A stretch of DNA of 55,184 nucleotides. Origin: Rhodospirillales bacterium. GTDB taxonomy: Bacteria > Pseudomonadota > Alphaproteobacteria > UBA8366 > Aestuariispiraceae. The DNA lies in assembly GCA_002696645.1 (NCBI GenBank), contig NZSA01000086.1, positions 1-55,184 on the forward strand, given 5' to 3'. A model generated the notes under the pieces. The model had not been told where the DNA came from, ran no database searches, and saw only the letters and a program-made list of their open reading frames with translations. Numbering within the stretch: the stretch's first letter is position 1; each line of letters starts with the position of its first letter. Positions 33,873 to 42,023 of the stretch are shown in pieces. Made by a program: the position numbers and the translations under genes.

Positions 33873-35000
33873 ATGACTCTCGATGCGAAACTTTACTCTG
33901 AACTGAATGACATCCGGTCAATGGATGCAGAGAATGCCCGTGCGTTAAGTGCAGAGTTCTATACCTCGCCAGATGTATTGCGCGCGGAAGAGGATGCCAT
34001 TTTTCGCAGCCAATGGGTTTGCTTGGGTCATGTGGGTGAAATCCCGAGTCCGGGTGATTTCTATACTACAGAATTGGTCTCAGAGCAGTTGATCGTTGTT
34101 CGAGGGGAATCTGGAGACATCTCTGTGTTCTCCAATGTGTGTCGCCATCGAGGGAATCTAGTCGCACAGGGGCGTGGCAATCAGCGGAACTTCACTTGCG
34201 GCTATCACGCCTGGGTGTATGGCACGGATGGTAGCCTAAAGGCGGCGCCGTTGATGAAGGATGTGGCTGGGTTTTCTAAAGAGAAATGCGGTCTGCATGC
34301 ATTTAGGACGGATATCTGGCAGAACTTCATATTTGTGAATTTGGATGGAACTGCAGAGCCGCTTGCTCCCCAAATGGGCCAGATGGATGCGCTGATGAAG
34401 AACTATCATCATGAACTCCGCCATCTGAACTTTATGGAGGAAGATGTCTGGGATACGAATTGGAAAAGCTTGGCGGAAAATTTTTCAGAAGGGTATCATC
34501 TGAGCGCTACTCACCTGAAAACGCTGCATCCGATTACGCCCACAAAATTGTGTAAAAAGACAGAGTTTGATCCGGCCTATACGGCGTATCATGCTTTTTA
34601 TGATCCGAAATGGCCAGATCGTGGCCCTTTTCATGAGGACCTGACGGCATCAGAGCGTCGCAACAGCATTTTATCAGTGATCTTTCCGTGTTTTCTGCTC
34701 TCTATCGCGACACACTATACTTTGTTTATGTGTCTTAGACCCGCTGGTGTTGGGAAGGTCGCTATCCGGTGGGGGGTTGTTGGCTTTGGTACAGACTCGG
34801 AGTCTCAGAGTGTGAAGGACTATGTTGACTTATGCCGCGCCTTCAATGCAGAAGATCGCGAAAAATTAGAAATTCTGCATAGGGCTCTGCATACGCGCTA
34901 CTATAAACTTGGACCTCTGGCACCGACGGATTTTGAAGGCCCAATTTGGGATTTTATCCAATATTTCGCGCATCGATTTGAGGATCGCTCAAACGGTTGA
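33873..35000 (+). CDS. Rieske non-haem iron oxygenase alpha subunit (GbcA/stachydrine-demethylase-like)
   Basis: A 375-residue oxygenase. Rieske ligands are C90, H92, C109 and H112. The mononuclear iron motif is NFSEGYHLSATH near residue 205, with a likely Asp ligand in the WDFIQYF segment near the C-terminus. The length and the EGYH form recall oxygenases that demethylate quaternary amines such as glycine betaine or proline betaine. No dedicated reductase follows; the one at 26303-27388 could serve. Its place between enzymes and permeases ties it to an imported substrate. Confidence 0.87.
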   Translation: MTLDAKLYSELNDIRSMDAENARALSAEFYTSPDVLRAEEDAIFRSQWVCLGHVGEIPSPGDFYTTELVSEQLIVVRGESGDISVFSNVCRHRGNLVAQGRGNQRNFTCGYHAWVYGTDGSLKAAPLMKDVAGFSKEKCGLHAFRTDIWQNFIFVNLDGTAEPLAPQMGQMDALMKNYHHELRHLNFMEEDVWDTNWKSLAENFSEGYHLSATHLKTLHPITPTKLCKKTEFDPAYTAYHAFYDPKWPDRGPFHEDLTASERRNSILSVIFPCFLLSIATHYTLFMCLRPAGVGKVAIRWGVVGFGTDSESQSVKDYVDLCRAFNAEDREKLEILHRALHTRYYKLGPLAPTDFEGPIWDFIQYFAHRFEDRSNG

Positions 35001-35024
35001 TCGGATTCCCAAAGGAGAGGCTCA

Positions 35025-35975
35025 TTGATATATAGAATGATACTCACCCGGCTATTGCTTGGCCTTGGGACTTTGTTTGTCGTATCGCTTTTAATTTTTT
35101 TCGCAGTGGAAACATTGCCTGGAGACTTGGCGCAGGAAATTCTTGGTCAATCAGCGACCCCAGAAACTGTGGCGGCTTTTAGAAAGCAACTCGGGTTGGA
35201 TCTACCAGCTCATATTCGTTACTATTCTTGGCTTTCCGGTGTTGTCTCGGGTGATATGGGAACGTCTCTAGCCAATGGCAGAACCATTGCCTCACTGATC
35301 AGTGCACGGTTGGAAAATACAATGTTCCTGGCCGCACTGGCGGCGGTGATTTCGGTGCCGCTGGCGCTGTTTCTAGGCATTGTCTCAGCGCTGTACCGGA
35401 ATTCATTCCTGGATAAACTGATTAACACGACCGCGTTGACCGCCATTTCAACACCAGAGTTCTTCGTTGCCTATATTCTGATTTTGTTTTTGTCGGTAAA
35501 GGCAGGGCTCTTCCCGAGCATTTCCAATATATCTAACACTCTAAGCATGTCGGAATTTCTCTATCGATCGATGCTGCCAGCACTCACGCTGACCCTCGGT
35601 GTTGTTGCCCATATGATGCGCATGACGCGGGCAGCTATCATCAACCTATTGGCCAGCCCCTATATTGAAATGGCGCATTTGAAGGGACTCTCTCGCACAC
35701 GCATAATTTTGCACCATGCCTTGCCGAATGCACTGGCTCCGATCATCAATGTCGTATTGCTGAATTTGGCCTATCTCATTGTTGGTGTGGTGATTGTTGA
35801 GGTGGTTTTCGTTTATCCAGGGATGGGGCAATTGTTGGTGGATTCTGTCGCAAATCGTGACCTGCCTGTTGTTCAGGCATGCAGTCTGATCTTTGCCGCA
35901 ACCTATATTCTTTTGAACTTGCTGGCGGACGTTTTATCAGTGGCCAGTAATCCTCGCCTCCTCCACCCGCGATAG
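35025..35975 (+). CDS. ABC permease (DppB family)
   Basis: A 316-residue inner-membrane permease with six helices. The EAA-type loop MRAAIINLLASPYIEMAHLKGLSRTRIILHHALPNALAP region is visible near residues 190-235. I chose the TTG at 35025 because AAAGGAGAGG lies six bases upstream; an ATG at 35037 would remove four residues. It pairs with the DppC-type permease 18 bases downstream. The partner ATPases DppD/DppF are not in the window. Confidence 0.9.
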   Translation: MIYRMILTRLLLGLGTLFVVSLLIFFAVETLPGDLAQEILGQSATPETVAAFRKQLGLDLPAHIRYYSWLSGVVSGDMGTSLANGRTIASLISARLENTMFLAALAAVISVPLALFLGIVSALYRNSFLDKLINTTALTAISTPEFFVAYILILFLSVKAGLFPSISNISNTLSMSEFLYRSMLPALTLTLGVVAHMMRMTRAAIINLLASPYIEMAHLKGLSRTRIILHHALPNALAPIINVVLLNLAYLIVGVVIVEVVFVYPGMGQLLVDSVANRDLPVVQACSLIFAATYILLNLLADVLSVASNPRLLHPR

Positions 35976-35993
35976 GATTGTGAAGGAGCAGCA

Positions 35994-36821
35994 GTGAAAA
36001 CCGTCACAAAATTTCTGACGACAACACCAGCCACAGCCCTTTTTGGCATATCGGTCCTGATACTCTTTCTGCTTGTTGGGATATTTACCCCCGTGATCGC
36101 ACCTTATGGTGAGACCGAGATTGCAGGGGATCAATACGAAGTATGGAGTGAGACATTCCTTTTAGGCACGGACAATCTGGGGCGCGATATCCTAAGCCGG
36201 TTGATGTATGGAACCCGCAACACCGTTGGCATTGCGCTGTTGACCACATGCATTACCTTCTTGATTGGAACTTTTTTTGGCATGATTTCAGCGGCATTGG
36301 GTCGCCTGGTTGATCAAGTCATGTGTCGAATTATCGACGTCTTAATGGCTATCCCCTCCCTGATTTCGGCGCTGTTGTTGCTGACAATTCTTGGCACATC
36401 CATACCAGTCCTGGTTGGGGTCATTTCGCTGTTGGAAGCAACACGAGTTTTCCGACTGGCGCGATCCGTCTCTATGAATGTGATCGTGCAAGATTATGTT
36501 GAGGTTGCCAGATTGCGGGGGGAAAGTATCTGGTATGTGTTGGTCAAAGAAGTGCTGCCGAATATTCTAGCCCCCTTGGCCGCTGAGTTTGGATTGCGTT
36601 TCTGCTATGTCTTTCTCTTTATCAGCGCCCTAAGTTTCCTAGGCCTTGGCATTCAGCCACCAACAGCCGATTGGGGATCCATGGTGCGAGAAAATGCCGC
36701 CCTCATCTCGTTTGGTGACATAACCCCCCTCCTGCCGGCATTCGCCATCGCGTTGTTGACAATCTCAGTCAACTACATCGTCGATTGGTTCCTGCACAAA
36801 GCGAGTGGATTGAAGAATTAG
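35994..36821 (+). CDS. ABC permease (DppC family)
   Basis: A 275-residue permease with the DppC N-terminal domain (FLLGTDNLGRDILSRLMYGTRNT) and a C-terminal EAA loop (VEVARLRGESIWYVLVKEVLPNILAP). The GTG at 35994 follows AAGGAG. It ends the plus-strand run; the next stretch carries no ATPase gene but a regulator remnant on the other strand. The transporter therefore needs ATPases from elsewhere. Confidence 0.9.
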   Translation: MKTVTKFLTTTPATALFGISVLILFLLVGIFTPVIAPYGETEIAGDQYEVWSETFLLGTDNLGRDILSRLMYGTRNTVGIALLTTCITFLIGTFFGMISAALGRLVDQVMCRIIDVLMAIPSLISALLLLTILGTSIPVLVGVISLLEATRVFRLARSVSMNVIVQDYVEVARLRGESIWYVLVKEVLPNILAPLAAEFGLRFCYVFLFISALSFLGLGIQPPTADWGSMVRENAALISFGDITPLLPAFAIALLTISVNYIVDWFLHKASGLKN

Positions 36822-36918
36822 ATTGCGTTACTGATATCCTCTGACTTTATGAACTTGCCGTGCCTAAACCTACGTTATCAAGAAACTCAACCGTTCCTAA
36901 TGTCATTGATCGGCACCA

Positions 36919-37038
36919 TCAAATTGCATGAAACTCAGTTAGCAGCCATGTTCGGAAGGCCTTCGCCGTTGGACGCAGTCCAATGAGATCAGGGTAGGTG
37001 ACCTGCTCCCCGGAGGCTATCCAGTTCTCGTCGGTGCC
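36919..37038 (-). pseudogene. C-terminal remnant of a LysR-type regulator
   Basis: The minus strand has 39 codons ending in TGA at 36921-36919, with a stop just upstream at 37041-37039. The end reads ...LRPTAKAFRTWLLTEFHA, which resembles the closing helix of GcvA-type LysR proteins (PKVxAFRDWLxxE). No start or DNA-binding domain remains, so this is a decayed gene. It suggests deletion or rearrangement between the permease operon and the flavin reductase gene. Other sequence in 36822-37079 includes a short hairpin TTGGAC-GCA-GTCCAA within the remnant. Confidence 0.45.
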
Positions 37039-37079
37039 TCAAGTTTCATCTGACAAAGCCATTAAGTAGGTTCTTTCGG

Positions 37080-37583
37080 TTAGTGGTGTGGCTGCGTGAT
37101 CGGGGCAGTCTTGCTATAGCATCTATTCGCATAGATCAGCGGGGATTGATTTGGGCTTAGCTGGATATCCTGAACATTGCCGATCAGTATCCAATGCGTG
37201 CCATATTCCACGGTTTGCGCGATGCGACAGTCAAAGGCAACGACAACCCCGTTTATTACAGGGCTGCCGGTGCTGAGCTGTTGATAATCGATCTGGTCAA
37301 ACTTATTGGTGGATGGGGCCCGCGTTCGTCCTGAGAAGATGTCGGAAAGTACTGACTGGTCCTCCCGCAATAGATTTACACAAAACACACCGTTACGAAT
37401 AACCATAGCGGCCGTCAGGCTCGCCTTGTTCAAACAAATAAGAAGGGAGGGGCTGAGAGAATCGGCGGAGACAGATGTCATCGCGCTGACAGTCATGCCG
37501 TTTATGCCCGCCGGTCCATCCGTCGTGACGACACATACGGAGGTGGCTGCCCTGCTCATTCCATCCAGAAACTTCTGTCGCAT
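37080..37583 (-). CDS. Flavin reductase (HpaC/DszD-like family)
   Basis: A 167-residue FMN-binding split-barrel reductase. TSVCVVTTDG near residue 15 and GMTVSAMTSVSADSLSPSLLICLN fit the flavin-reductase domain, with GxPxxxG-type flavin contacts. It makes free reduced flavin for a partner monooxygenase. I chose the ATG at 37583 with GAGGA seven bases upstream; a start at 37619 would place the operator inside the gene. A probable partner is the acyl-CoA-dehydrogenase-like monooxygenase at 43892, which has the same operator. Confidence 0.87.
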   Translation of the reverse strand: MRQKFLDGMSRAATSVCVVTTDGPAGINGMTVSAMTSVSADSLSPSLLICLNKASLTAAMVIRNGVFCVNLLREDQSVLSDIFSGRTRAPSTNKFDQIDYQQLSTGSPVINGVVVAFDCRIAQTVEYGTHWILIGNVQDIQLSPNQSPLIYANRCYSKTAPITQPHH

Positions 37584-37610
37584 AAAGTGTTCCTCAAAAT
37601 AGTTGTGCGA

Positions 37611-37629
37611 TATGCGCATGTTTGTGCGT
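37611..37629 (-). promoter_or_regulatory. Operator of the shared YGCACRAAMRTGCGC type (flavin reductase)
   Basis: Read on the minus strand this is ACGCACAAACATGCGCATA, 28 bases before the flavin reductase ATG. It matches the site at 43838-43856 in 17 of 19 positions. Position near the ribosome site and promoter suggests repression. Confidence 0.65.
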
Positions 37630-37673
37630 AGAGTAAACGAAAACTAAAAATTATGTCAATGGGGTTGCCAAAA

Positions 37674-37796
37674 CATCATGCGACCGCATGAGCGAGGCAG
37701 ACATACGCATCATGCGACCGCATGAGCGAGGCAGACATACGCATCATGCGACCGCATGAGCGAGGCAGATATACGCATCATGCGACCGCATGAGCG
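37674..37796. repeat. 34-bp tandem repeat, 3.6 copies, each with a 16-bp palindrome
   Basis: Three head-to-tail units of 34 bp start at 37674, 37708 and 37742, and a 21-bp partial unit starts at 37776. Units 1 and 2 are identical; unit 3 differs by one base. Each unit contains TCATGCG-AC-CGCATGA, a perfect palindrome. There are no spacers, so it is not a CRISPR array. It lies between the divergent flavin reductase and TRAP transporter genes, where it could be an array of protein binding sites. The rest of 37584-38108 holds two operators and the TRAP leader. Confidence 0.9.
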
Positions 37797-37929
37797 TGGG
37801 GACAGTGAATGCTGTAGAGGGGCGTTATAAAAGACGTTACTCCCTTAGGATTCATCCGGGTCGCAGGCTCAAAAAGGCGATCAAGCAAAACTCGCTTATT
37901 GACAGGCCATAGAAATTATGTGACAAATA

Positions 37930-37948
37930 ATGCACAAAAATGCGCTAA
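37930..37948 (+). promoter_or_regulatory. Operator of the shared YGCACRAAMRTGCGC type (TRAP operon)
   Basis: ATGCACAAAAATGCGCTAA aligns with the site at 43838-43856, and the flanking CAAATAA is also shared, giving 18 of 22 matches over 37924-37945. It overlaps a perfect dyad TGCGC-TAA-GCGCA (37941-37953). It lies about 160 bases before the TAXI gene. Confidence 0.65.
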
Positions 37949-37993
37949 GCGCACAAATTATGTTTTACGATAAGAACCCCGAACAGGGGCGCA

Positions 37994-38085
37994 TTCCTCG
38001 CAAGAGGAAAACCGATCTCACCTGCAAAAAGCCCAACAAGACGGCAAGGGGTGCAGAACTGACAATGGACCGGGGGTTCCGGCCA
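37994..38085 (+). other. Structured leader of the TAXI-TRAP operon
   Basis: Two hairpins are visible in the untranslated leader. TTCCTC-GCAA-GAGGAA (37994-38009) is a perfect 6-bp stem closed by a GNRA tetraloop. TGG(A)CCGG-GGGTT-CCGGCCA (38066-38085) has a 7-bp stem with one bulged A. The second ends 23 bases before the ATG. No known riboswitch was recognised. Confidence 0.4.
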
Positions 38086-38108
38086 AAAACGATCCGTGGG
38101 AGGATAGA

Positions 38109-39050
38109 ATGAAAAAACTTCTTATCGCCGCAATCGCCGGCGTATTTATGACAGCAACATCCGCACAAGCTCAGAACATGACGATCGGAACATCCCAACA
38201 GGGGTCTGCGTCCTTTCTGACAGGGTCTGCGGTTGCCAAGGCAATTTCCGAGGCGACAGATTTGAATCTGCGCGTGGTGCCAGAAGGCGGTTCAGAAATC
38301 ATCCTGTCGCGCCTGCATGCAGGCGCCATGGTTTTTGGGATTGCGACCAGTCCGCCGTTAATCCAGGCCTGGGCCGGTGGTGAAGAATATAAGGGCGTTA
38401 AACAGGAAAATGTGCGCGTTGTTGCGGTGCTGCGCACGCTTCGGACCGCCTTTATGGTTCGAGCGGACTCCGACATTACCTCGACGGCTGATTTTGCCGG
38501 CAAACGTATCGCAGAAGGGTTTGGTCGCCAGCGCGCCGCAGGATTGATGCAGGATGCAGGCCTTGCCGCCGCCGGCGTTGATAAGGCTAATCTGACACTG
38601 GTGCCCGTCGCGGGCGGCGCAAAAGCCGTTGATGATCTGGTTGCGGGTCGACTGGATATCACGCATTTTTCTCTGTCATCTGGTAAGACGAGAGAGGCGG
38701 ATGCTTCTGTCGGTATTCGTTTCCTCACCATCCCAGATACCGATGAAGCAAAGGCGGCGGCCAGCGAGTCCATGCCGGGTGTCTTTATTGAAACGGTAGA
38801 GCCCTCTTCCGCCTATCCCGGATTCTCCAAGCCCATCAATGTCATCGCGTCAAAATATCTGTTGGTCACCAATGCTTCCGCTGATGAAGATGCTGTTTAT
38901 ACTGCGACAAAGGCATTGTACGAGAATAAAGAAAGCCTTGTTGCCGCTTACCCTGCGATGGCGGAGTTTGATCCAGAAAATATGCGCATGGATCTGGGCG
39001 TTCCTTATCATCCCGGCGCTTTAAAGTTCTATGCAGAGATCGGTCAATAG
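38109..39050 (+). CDS. TAXI-family TRAP transporter solute-binding protein
   Basis: A 313-residue periplasmic protein with a signal peptide (cleavage near AQA-QNM). The mature start TIGTSQQGSASFLTGSAVAKAIS and the later GAKAVDDLVAGRLD segment are typical of TAXI solute receptors. It delivers a carboxylated or related solute to the fused TRAP permease encoded 32 bases downstream. The ATG has a strong GGGAGGA site. Expression is likely controlled by the operator at 37930 and perhaps the 34-bp repeats. Confidence 0.9.
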   Translation: MKKLLIAAIAGVFMTATSAQAQNMTIGTSQQGSASFLTGSAVAKAISEATDLNLRVVPEGGSEIILSRLHAGAMVFGIATSPPLIQAWAGGEEYKGVKQENVRVVAVLRTLRTAFMVRADSDITSTADFAGKRIAEGFGRQRAAGLMQDAGLAAAGVDKANLTLVPVAGGAKAVDDLVAGRLDITHFSLSSGKTREADASVGIRFLTIPDTDEAKAAASESMPGVFIETVEPSSAYPGFSKPINVIASKYLLVTNASADEDAVYTATKALYENKESLVAAYPAMAEFDPENMRMDLGVPYHPGALKFYAEIGQ

Positions 39051-39082
39051 AATCTGTATATTGGTTGGGATACATATAGCTT

Positions 39083-41044
39083 ATGACGGACGATCATAAT
39101 ACAGATGCCGACGAAGCCGGGTCGTACACCAGTCCCTGGATCGTGCGATGGGTCGGGAAGCCACTGTTGATTTTGATTACGCTGGCATCATTGGCCTGGG
39201 CCGGTGACTTGTATCGACGGGTTGGTTTGATTTTCCTGAATGAGCAATTCTATGCCGGCATGCTTGCCCTGGGCATGCCGGCACTTTTCCTGATAATACC
39301 TGCAACGGGAATACGTAAACGGCTGTATGTGCCCTGGTATGATATTCTGATCGCGATTGTGATGGGGGCGACCTCTCTTTACATCATGGTCCAGTTTCCC
39401 GTTTTCATTATGAATTACGGCGGCGCCACTACCGGCACGTTGATTGCGGCGACCATCCTTTTGATTGGTGTGGCAGAAGGGTTACGCCGAACTGCAGGCA
39501 CTGTTCTTCTGATCTTCCTGTTGGCGTTTCTGGCTTTCGCGTTGGTCGGGCATTTTATTCCGGGACGATTGCAAGGGGATGATGTAGCGCTGGATCGCCT
39601 GATACCGTACGTCACGCTGGATCCAAATGGTATCTTTGGAATTCCGATACATGTTTCAACCACCATTGTGATTGCCTTCATTTTCTTTGGGTTTTTGTTG
39701 GAACCAAGCGGCGGTGGGCGGTTTTTTGCCGAAGGGTCAACCGCTCTTATGGGCCGGTTCCGCGGGGGATCTTCCAAAATTGCCGTTGTCGCCTCAACAC
39801 TTTTCGGGTCGATATCTGGAAGCGCCGTATCCAATGTTATCGCAACGGGATCCATTACCATCCCAATGATGCGCAAAGGCGGGTACAGCAAGTCATCTGC
39901 GGCCGCCATTGAAGCGGTTGCATCAACCGGAGGTCAGCTGATGCCGCCCATGATGGGGGTTGCAGCATTTCTGATGGCGGAGCTTTTGCAGGTTGATTAT
40001 TCAGAGGTTGTGCTTGCGGCGATAATTCCAGCATTTCTGTATTACGTTGCTTTGTTCTTCATGGTCGATCTGCAGGCTATTCGGGATGGTATTACGGCGG
40101 TTGACCGGAAACTGATTCCTCTCTTGATACCGACATTAAAACGAGGGTTTGTCTTCCTCTTACCTTTTGTCGTGATAATCGTTGGTCTTTTCGTATGGCA
40201 CTTACAGCCTGAAACGGCGGCACTTTATGCCGCGTTGATAACACTGCCTGTTGGTTTTCTCTTTGGCTATAAAGATACAAAGCTAACGGTAGGTAAGGTT
40301 GTGACCGCGCTGACCAATACGGGCAAAGCCTCATTGGAATTGCTGATGATCGGTTGCGCCGCCGGTGCCATCATGGGGGTTCTAAACATAACGGGTCTGG
40401 GGTTCGGGTTGACCTTGGGATTGGTTGATTTAGCCAATGGCAATCTTCTTGTCCTGTTGGTTCTGTCTGCAATTCTTTGCATTGTTTTGGGTATGGGGTT
40501 ACCGACAACAGCGGTTTACATTCTGCTGGCAACCTTGGTGGCGCCCTCAATCGTGGAAATGGGTGTCTCGCCAATGGCGGCGCATATGTTCGTCTTCTAT
40601 TATGGAATGATGTCCATGATTACGCCGCCTGTTGCCATTGCCGCCTTTGCCGCAGCCACGGTGGCAGGTGCACCGATGATGCAAACCGGATGGCGCGCGG
40701 TTCAGTTTGGCTGGGTCGCGTATCTGATTCCATTCCTCTTTGTGTATTCACCCTCTCTTCTTTTGCAGGGGTCTGTGTTTGAGATTGCCTTAACCCTGGT
40801 CACGGCAAGTCTGGGGGTTTGGGTAATATCGGGTGTAGTCGTTGGCTATCTGGGGCAGAAATTATCGACGTTCCGTCGGGTGCTTTATTTACTGGTTGGA
40901 TTGGGGTTGTTGTTACCAGTCGATGCGTCCGTCTATGCACATTGGATCAATGTCGTCGCTGGGGTCTGCCTGGCGCTGATAATGCTGTCAGACCGTGCGA
41001 TCTGGCGCAGGAGTATCTCGGGTCGAAAACAAGGATCGGATTAG
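39083..41044 (+). CDS. TRAP transporter fused 4TM/12TM permease
   Basis: A 653-residue membrane protein in which the small (DctQ-like, about residues 25-110) and large (DctM-like, about 115 onward) TRAP subunits are fused, the usual form for TAXI systems. DctM hallmarks include KIAVVASTLFGSISGSAVSNVIATGSITIPMM and MGLPTTAVYILLATLVAPS. A C-terminal extension carries four extra helices. It uses an ion gradient, not ATP, to take up the solute bound by the TAXI protein. It converges with the IclR gene. Confidence 0.92.
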   Translation: MTDDHNTDADEAGSYTSPWIVRWVGKPLLILITLASLAWAGDLYRRVGLIFLNEQFYAGMLALGMPALFLIIPATGIRKRLYVPWYDILIAIVMGATSLYIMVQFPVFIMNYGGATTGTLIAATILLIGVAEGLRRTAGTVLLIFLLAFLAFALVGHFIPGRLQGDDVALDRLIPYVTLDPNGIFGIPIHVSTTIVIAFIFFGFLLEPSGGGRFFAEGSTALMGRFRGGSSKIAVVASTLFGSISGSAVSNVIATGSITIPMMRKGGYSKSSAAAIEAVASTGGQLMPPMMGVAAFLMAELLQVDYSEVVLAAIIPAFLYYVALFFMVDLQAIRDGITAVDRKLIPLLIPTLKRGFVFLLPFVVIIVGLFVWHLQPETAALYAALITLPVGFLFGYKDTKLTVGKVVTALTNTGKASLELLMIGCAAGAIMGVLNITGLGFGLTLGLVDLANGNLLVLLVLSAILCIVLGMGLPTTAVYILLATLVAPSIVEMGVSPMAAHMFVFYYGMMSMITPPVAIAAFAAATVAGAPMMQTGWRAVQFGWVAYLIPFLFVYSPSLLLQGSVFEIALTLVTASLGVWVISGVVVGYLGQKLSTFRRVLYLLVGLGLLLPVDASVYAHWINVVAGVCLALIMLSDRAIWRRSISGRKQGSD

Positions 41045-41064
41045 TTATGGAGGGGACCCAGAGA

Positions 41065-41856
41065 CTATTTATCAATTTGCATGGCAGGTTGAATCTGCTG
41101 GACGGCCTCATGCAGCAAGGGCAGAAACTTGCTGATCAGATCCTCAACAGTCGCAAAGGTGGTTGCAACACTGGAATTCAGGCCAGCGATCACGGTGCCA
41201 TTCGGACCGTGTATTGGAATCGCAATGGATCGGACTCCAAGTTCGGTTTCCTGATCAGAGATACTGTAACCTTGTTCGCGAATTGTAGCGATGCCCGCCA
41301 TGAAGTCATCGATATCCGTAACTGTATGGGGGGTCCTTTTGATCAAATCGAGTGTGGAGAGGTAGTGCCGCAAGTCCTCATCTGACCGGCCGGAAAGGAT
41401 GATCCGTCCGATTGATGAAGAATAAATAGGAAAGCGCGACCCCACAGTCACATTAATGGCATAAACACTGCGATGACTTTGAGCTCGGGCAACATAGATG
41501 ACCTCATCACTGTCTTGGACACCAATCGAAATTGTGCCGAGAGTCTGATCGCAGAATTCATTCAGAATTGGTTGGATCGCGTCCCATTTCGACATTGTAG
41601 AGAAATAGGCATAGCCAAGTTCCAGGACCTTTGGGGCCATGTAAAACCGCTTTTTGCTTTGTCGCACATAGCCCAGATCACACAGGGTCAACAGGAACCG
41701 ACGTGTCGTGGCGCGATCCAGGTCGACGATGGCGGCAATGTCACTAAGCGTTGCGCCATCGGTGACAGTGCCCAGGGCTTTCAATGTATCCAGCCCGCGG
41801 GCAAGGGAACGAACATGAGATCGATTGCTTTCATTCTTGACATCATCTGGTGCCAT
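41065..41856 (-). CDS. IclR-family transcriptional regulator
   Basis: A 263-residue regulator. The N-terminal winged helix (SLARGLDTLKALGTVTDGATLSDIAAIVDLDRATTRRFLLTLCDLGYV) and the C-terminal GAF-like effector domain with GRIILSG and GVRSIAIPIHGPNG are typical of IclR/PcaR-type proteins. I chose the ATG at 41856, nine bases after AGGAG. It lies between the TRAP operon and the rhodanese gene and is the best local candidate to bind the YGCACRAAMRTGCGC operators, since IclR proteins bind short inverted repeats of this kind. That link is inference. Confidence 0.9.
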   Translation of the reverse strand: MAPDDVKNESNRSHVRSLARGLDTLKALGTVTDGATLSDIAAIVDLDRATTRRFLLTLCDLGYVRQSKKRFYMAPKVLELGYAYFSTMSKWDAIQPILNEFCDQTLGTISIGVQDSDEVIYVARAQSHRSVYAINVTVGSRFPIYSSSIGRIILSGRSDEDLRHYLSTLDLIKRTPHTVTDIDDFMAGIATIREQGYSISDQETELGVRSIAIPIHGPNGTVIAGLNSSVATTFATVEDLISKFLPLLHEAVQQIQPAMQIDK

Positions 41857-42023
41857 CAAAAAAATTCTCCTGAAGAACTATTGGGCGCTTAGTGAAATCA
41901 TAGAGTGAATCCTAGAATGTTCCAGTGTGATTATAAAAGGTTCTTTCAATAAAGGCCAATTCAGACAGAGCAAGATGACTGTTCTGAAATGGCGCAGATA
42001 AATGATTTCAAAGGGGAGTGAGT

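Noticed and set aside
37674-37796. CRISPR array
   Set aside because: The 34-bp units are directly adjacent with no variable spacers, and no cas genes are near.
37899-37931. Sigma-70 promoter for the TAXI gene from TTGACA at 37899
   Set aside because: No acceptable -10 hexamer is found at 16-18 bases from the TTGACA.
38171-38773. 200-codon minus-strand frame opposite the TAXI gene
   Set aside because: It is the antisense shadow of a clear TAXI protein and has no recognisable motifs.
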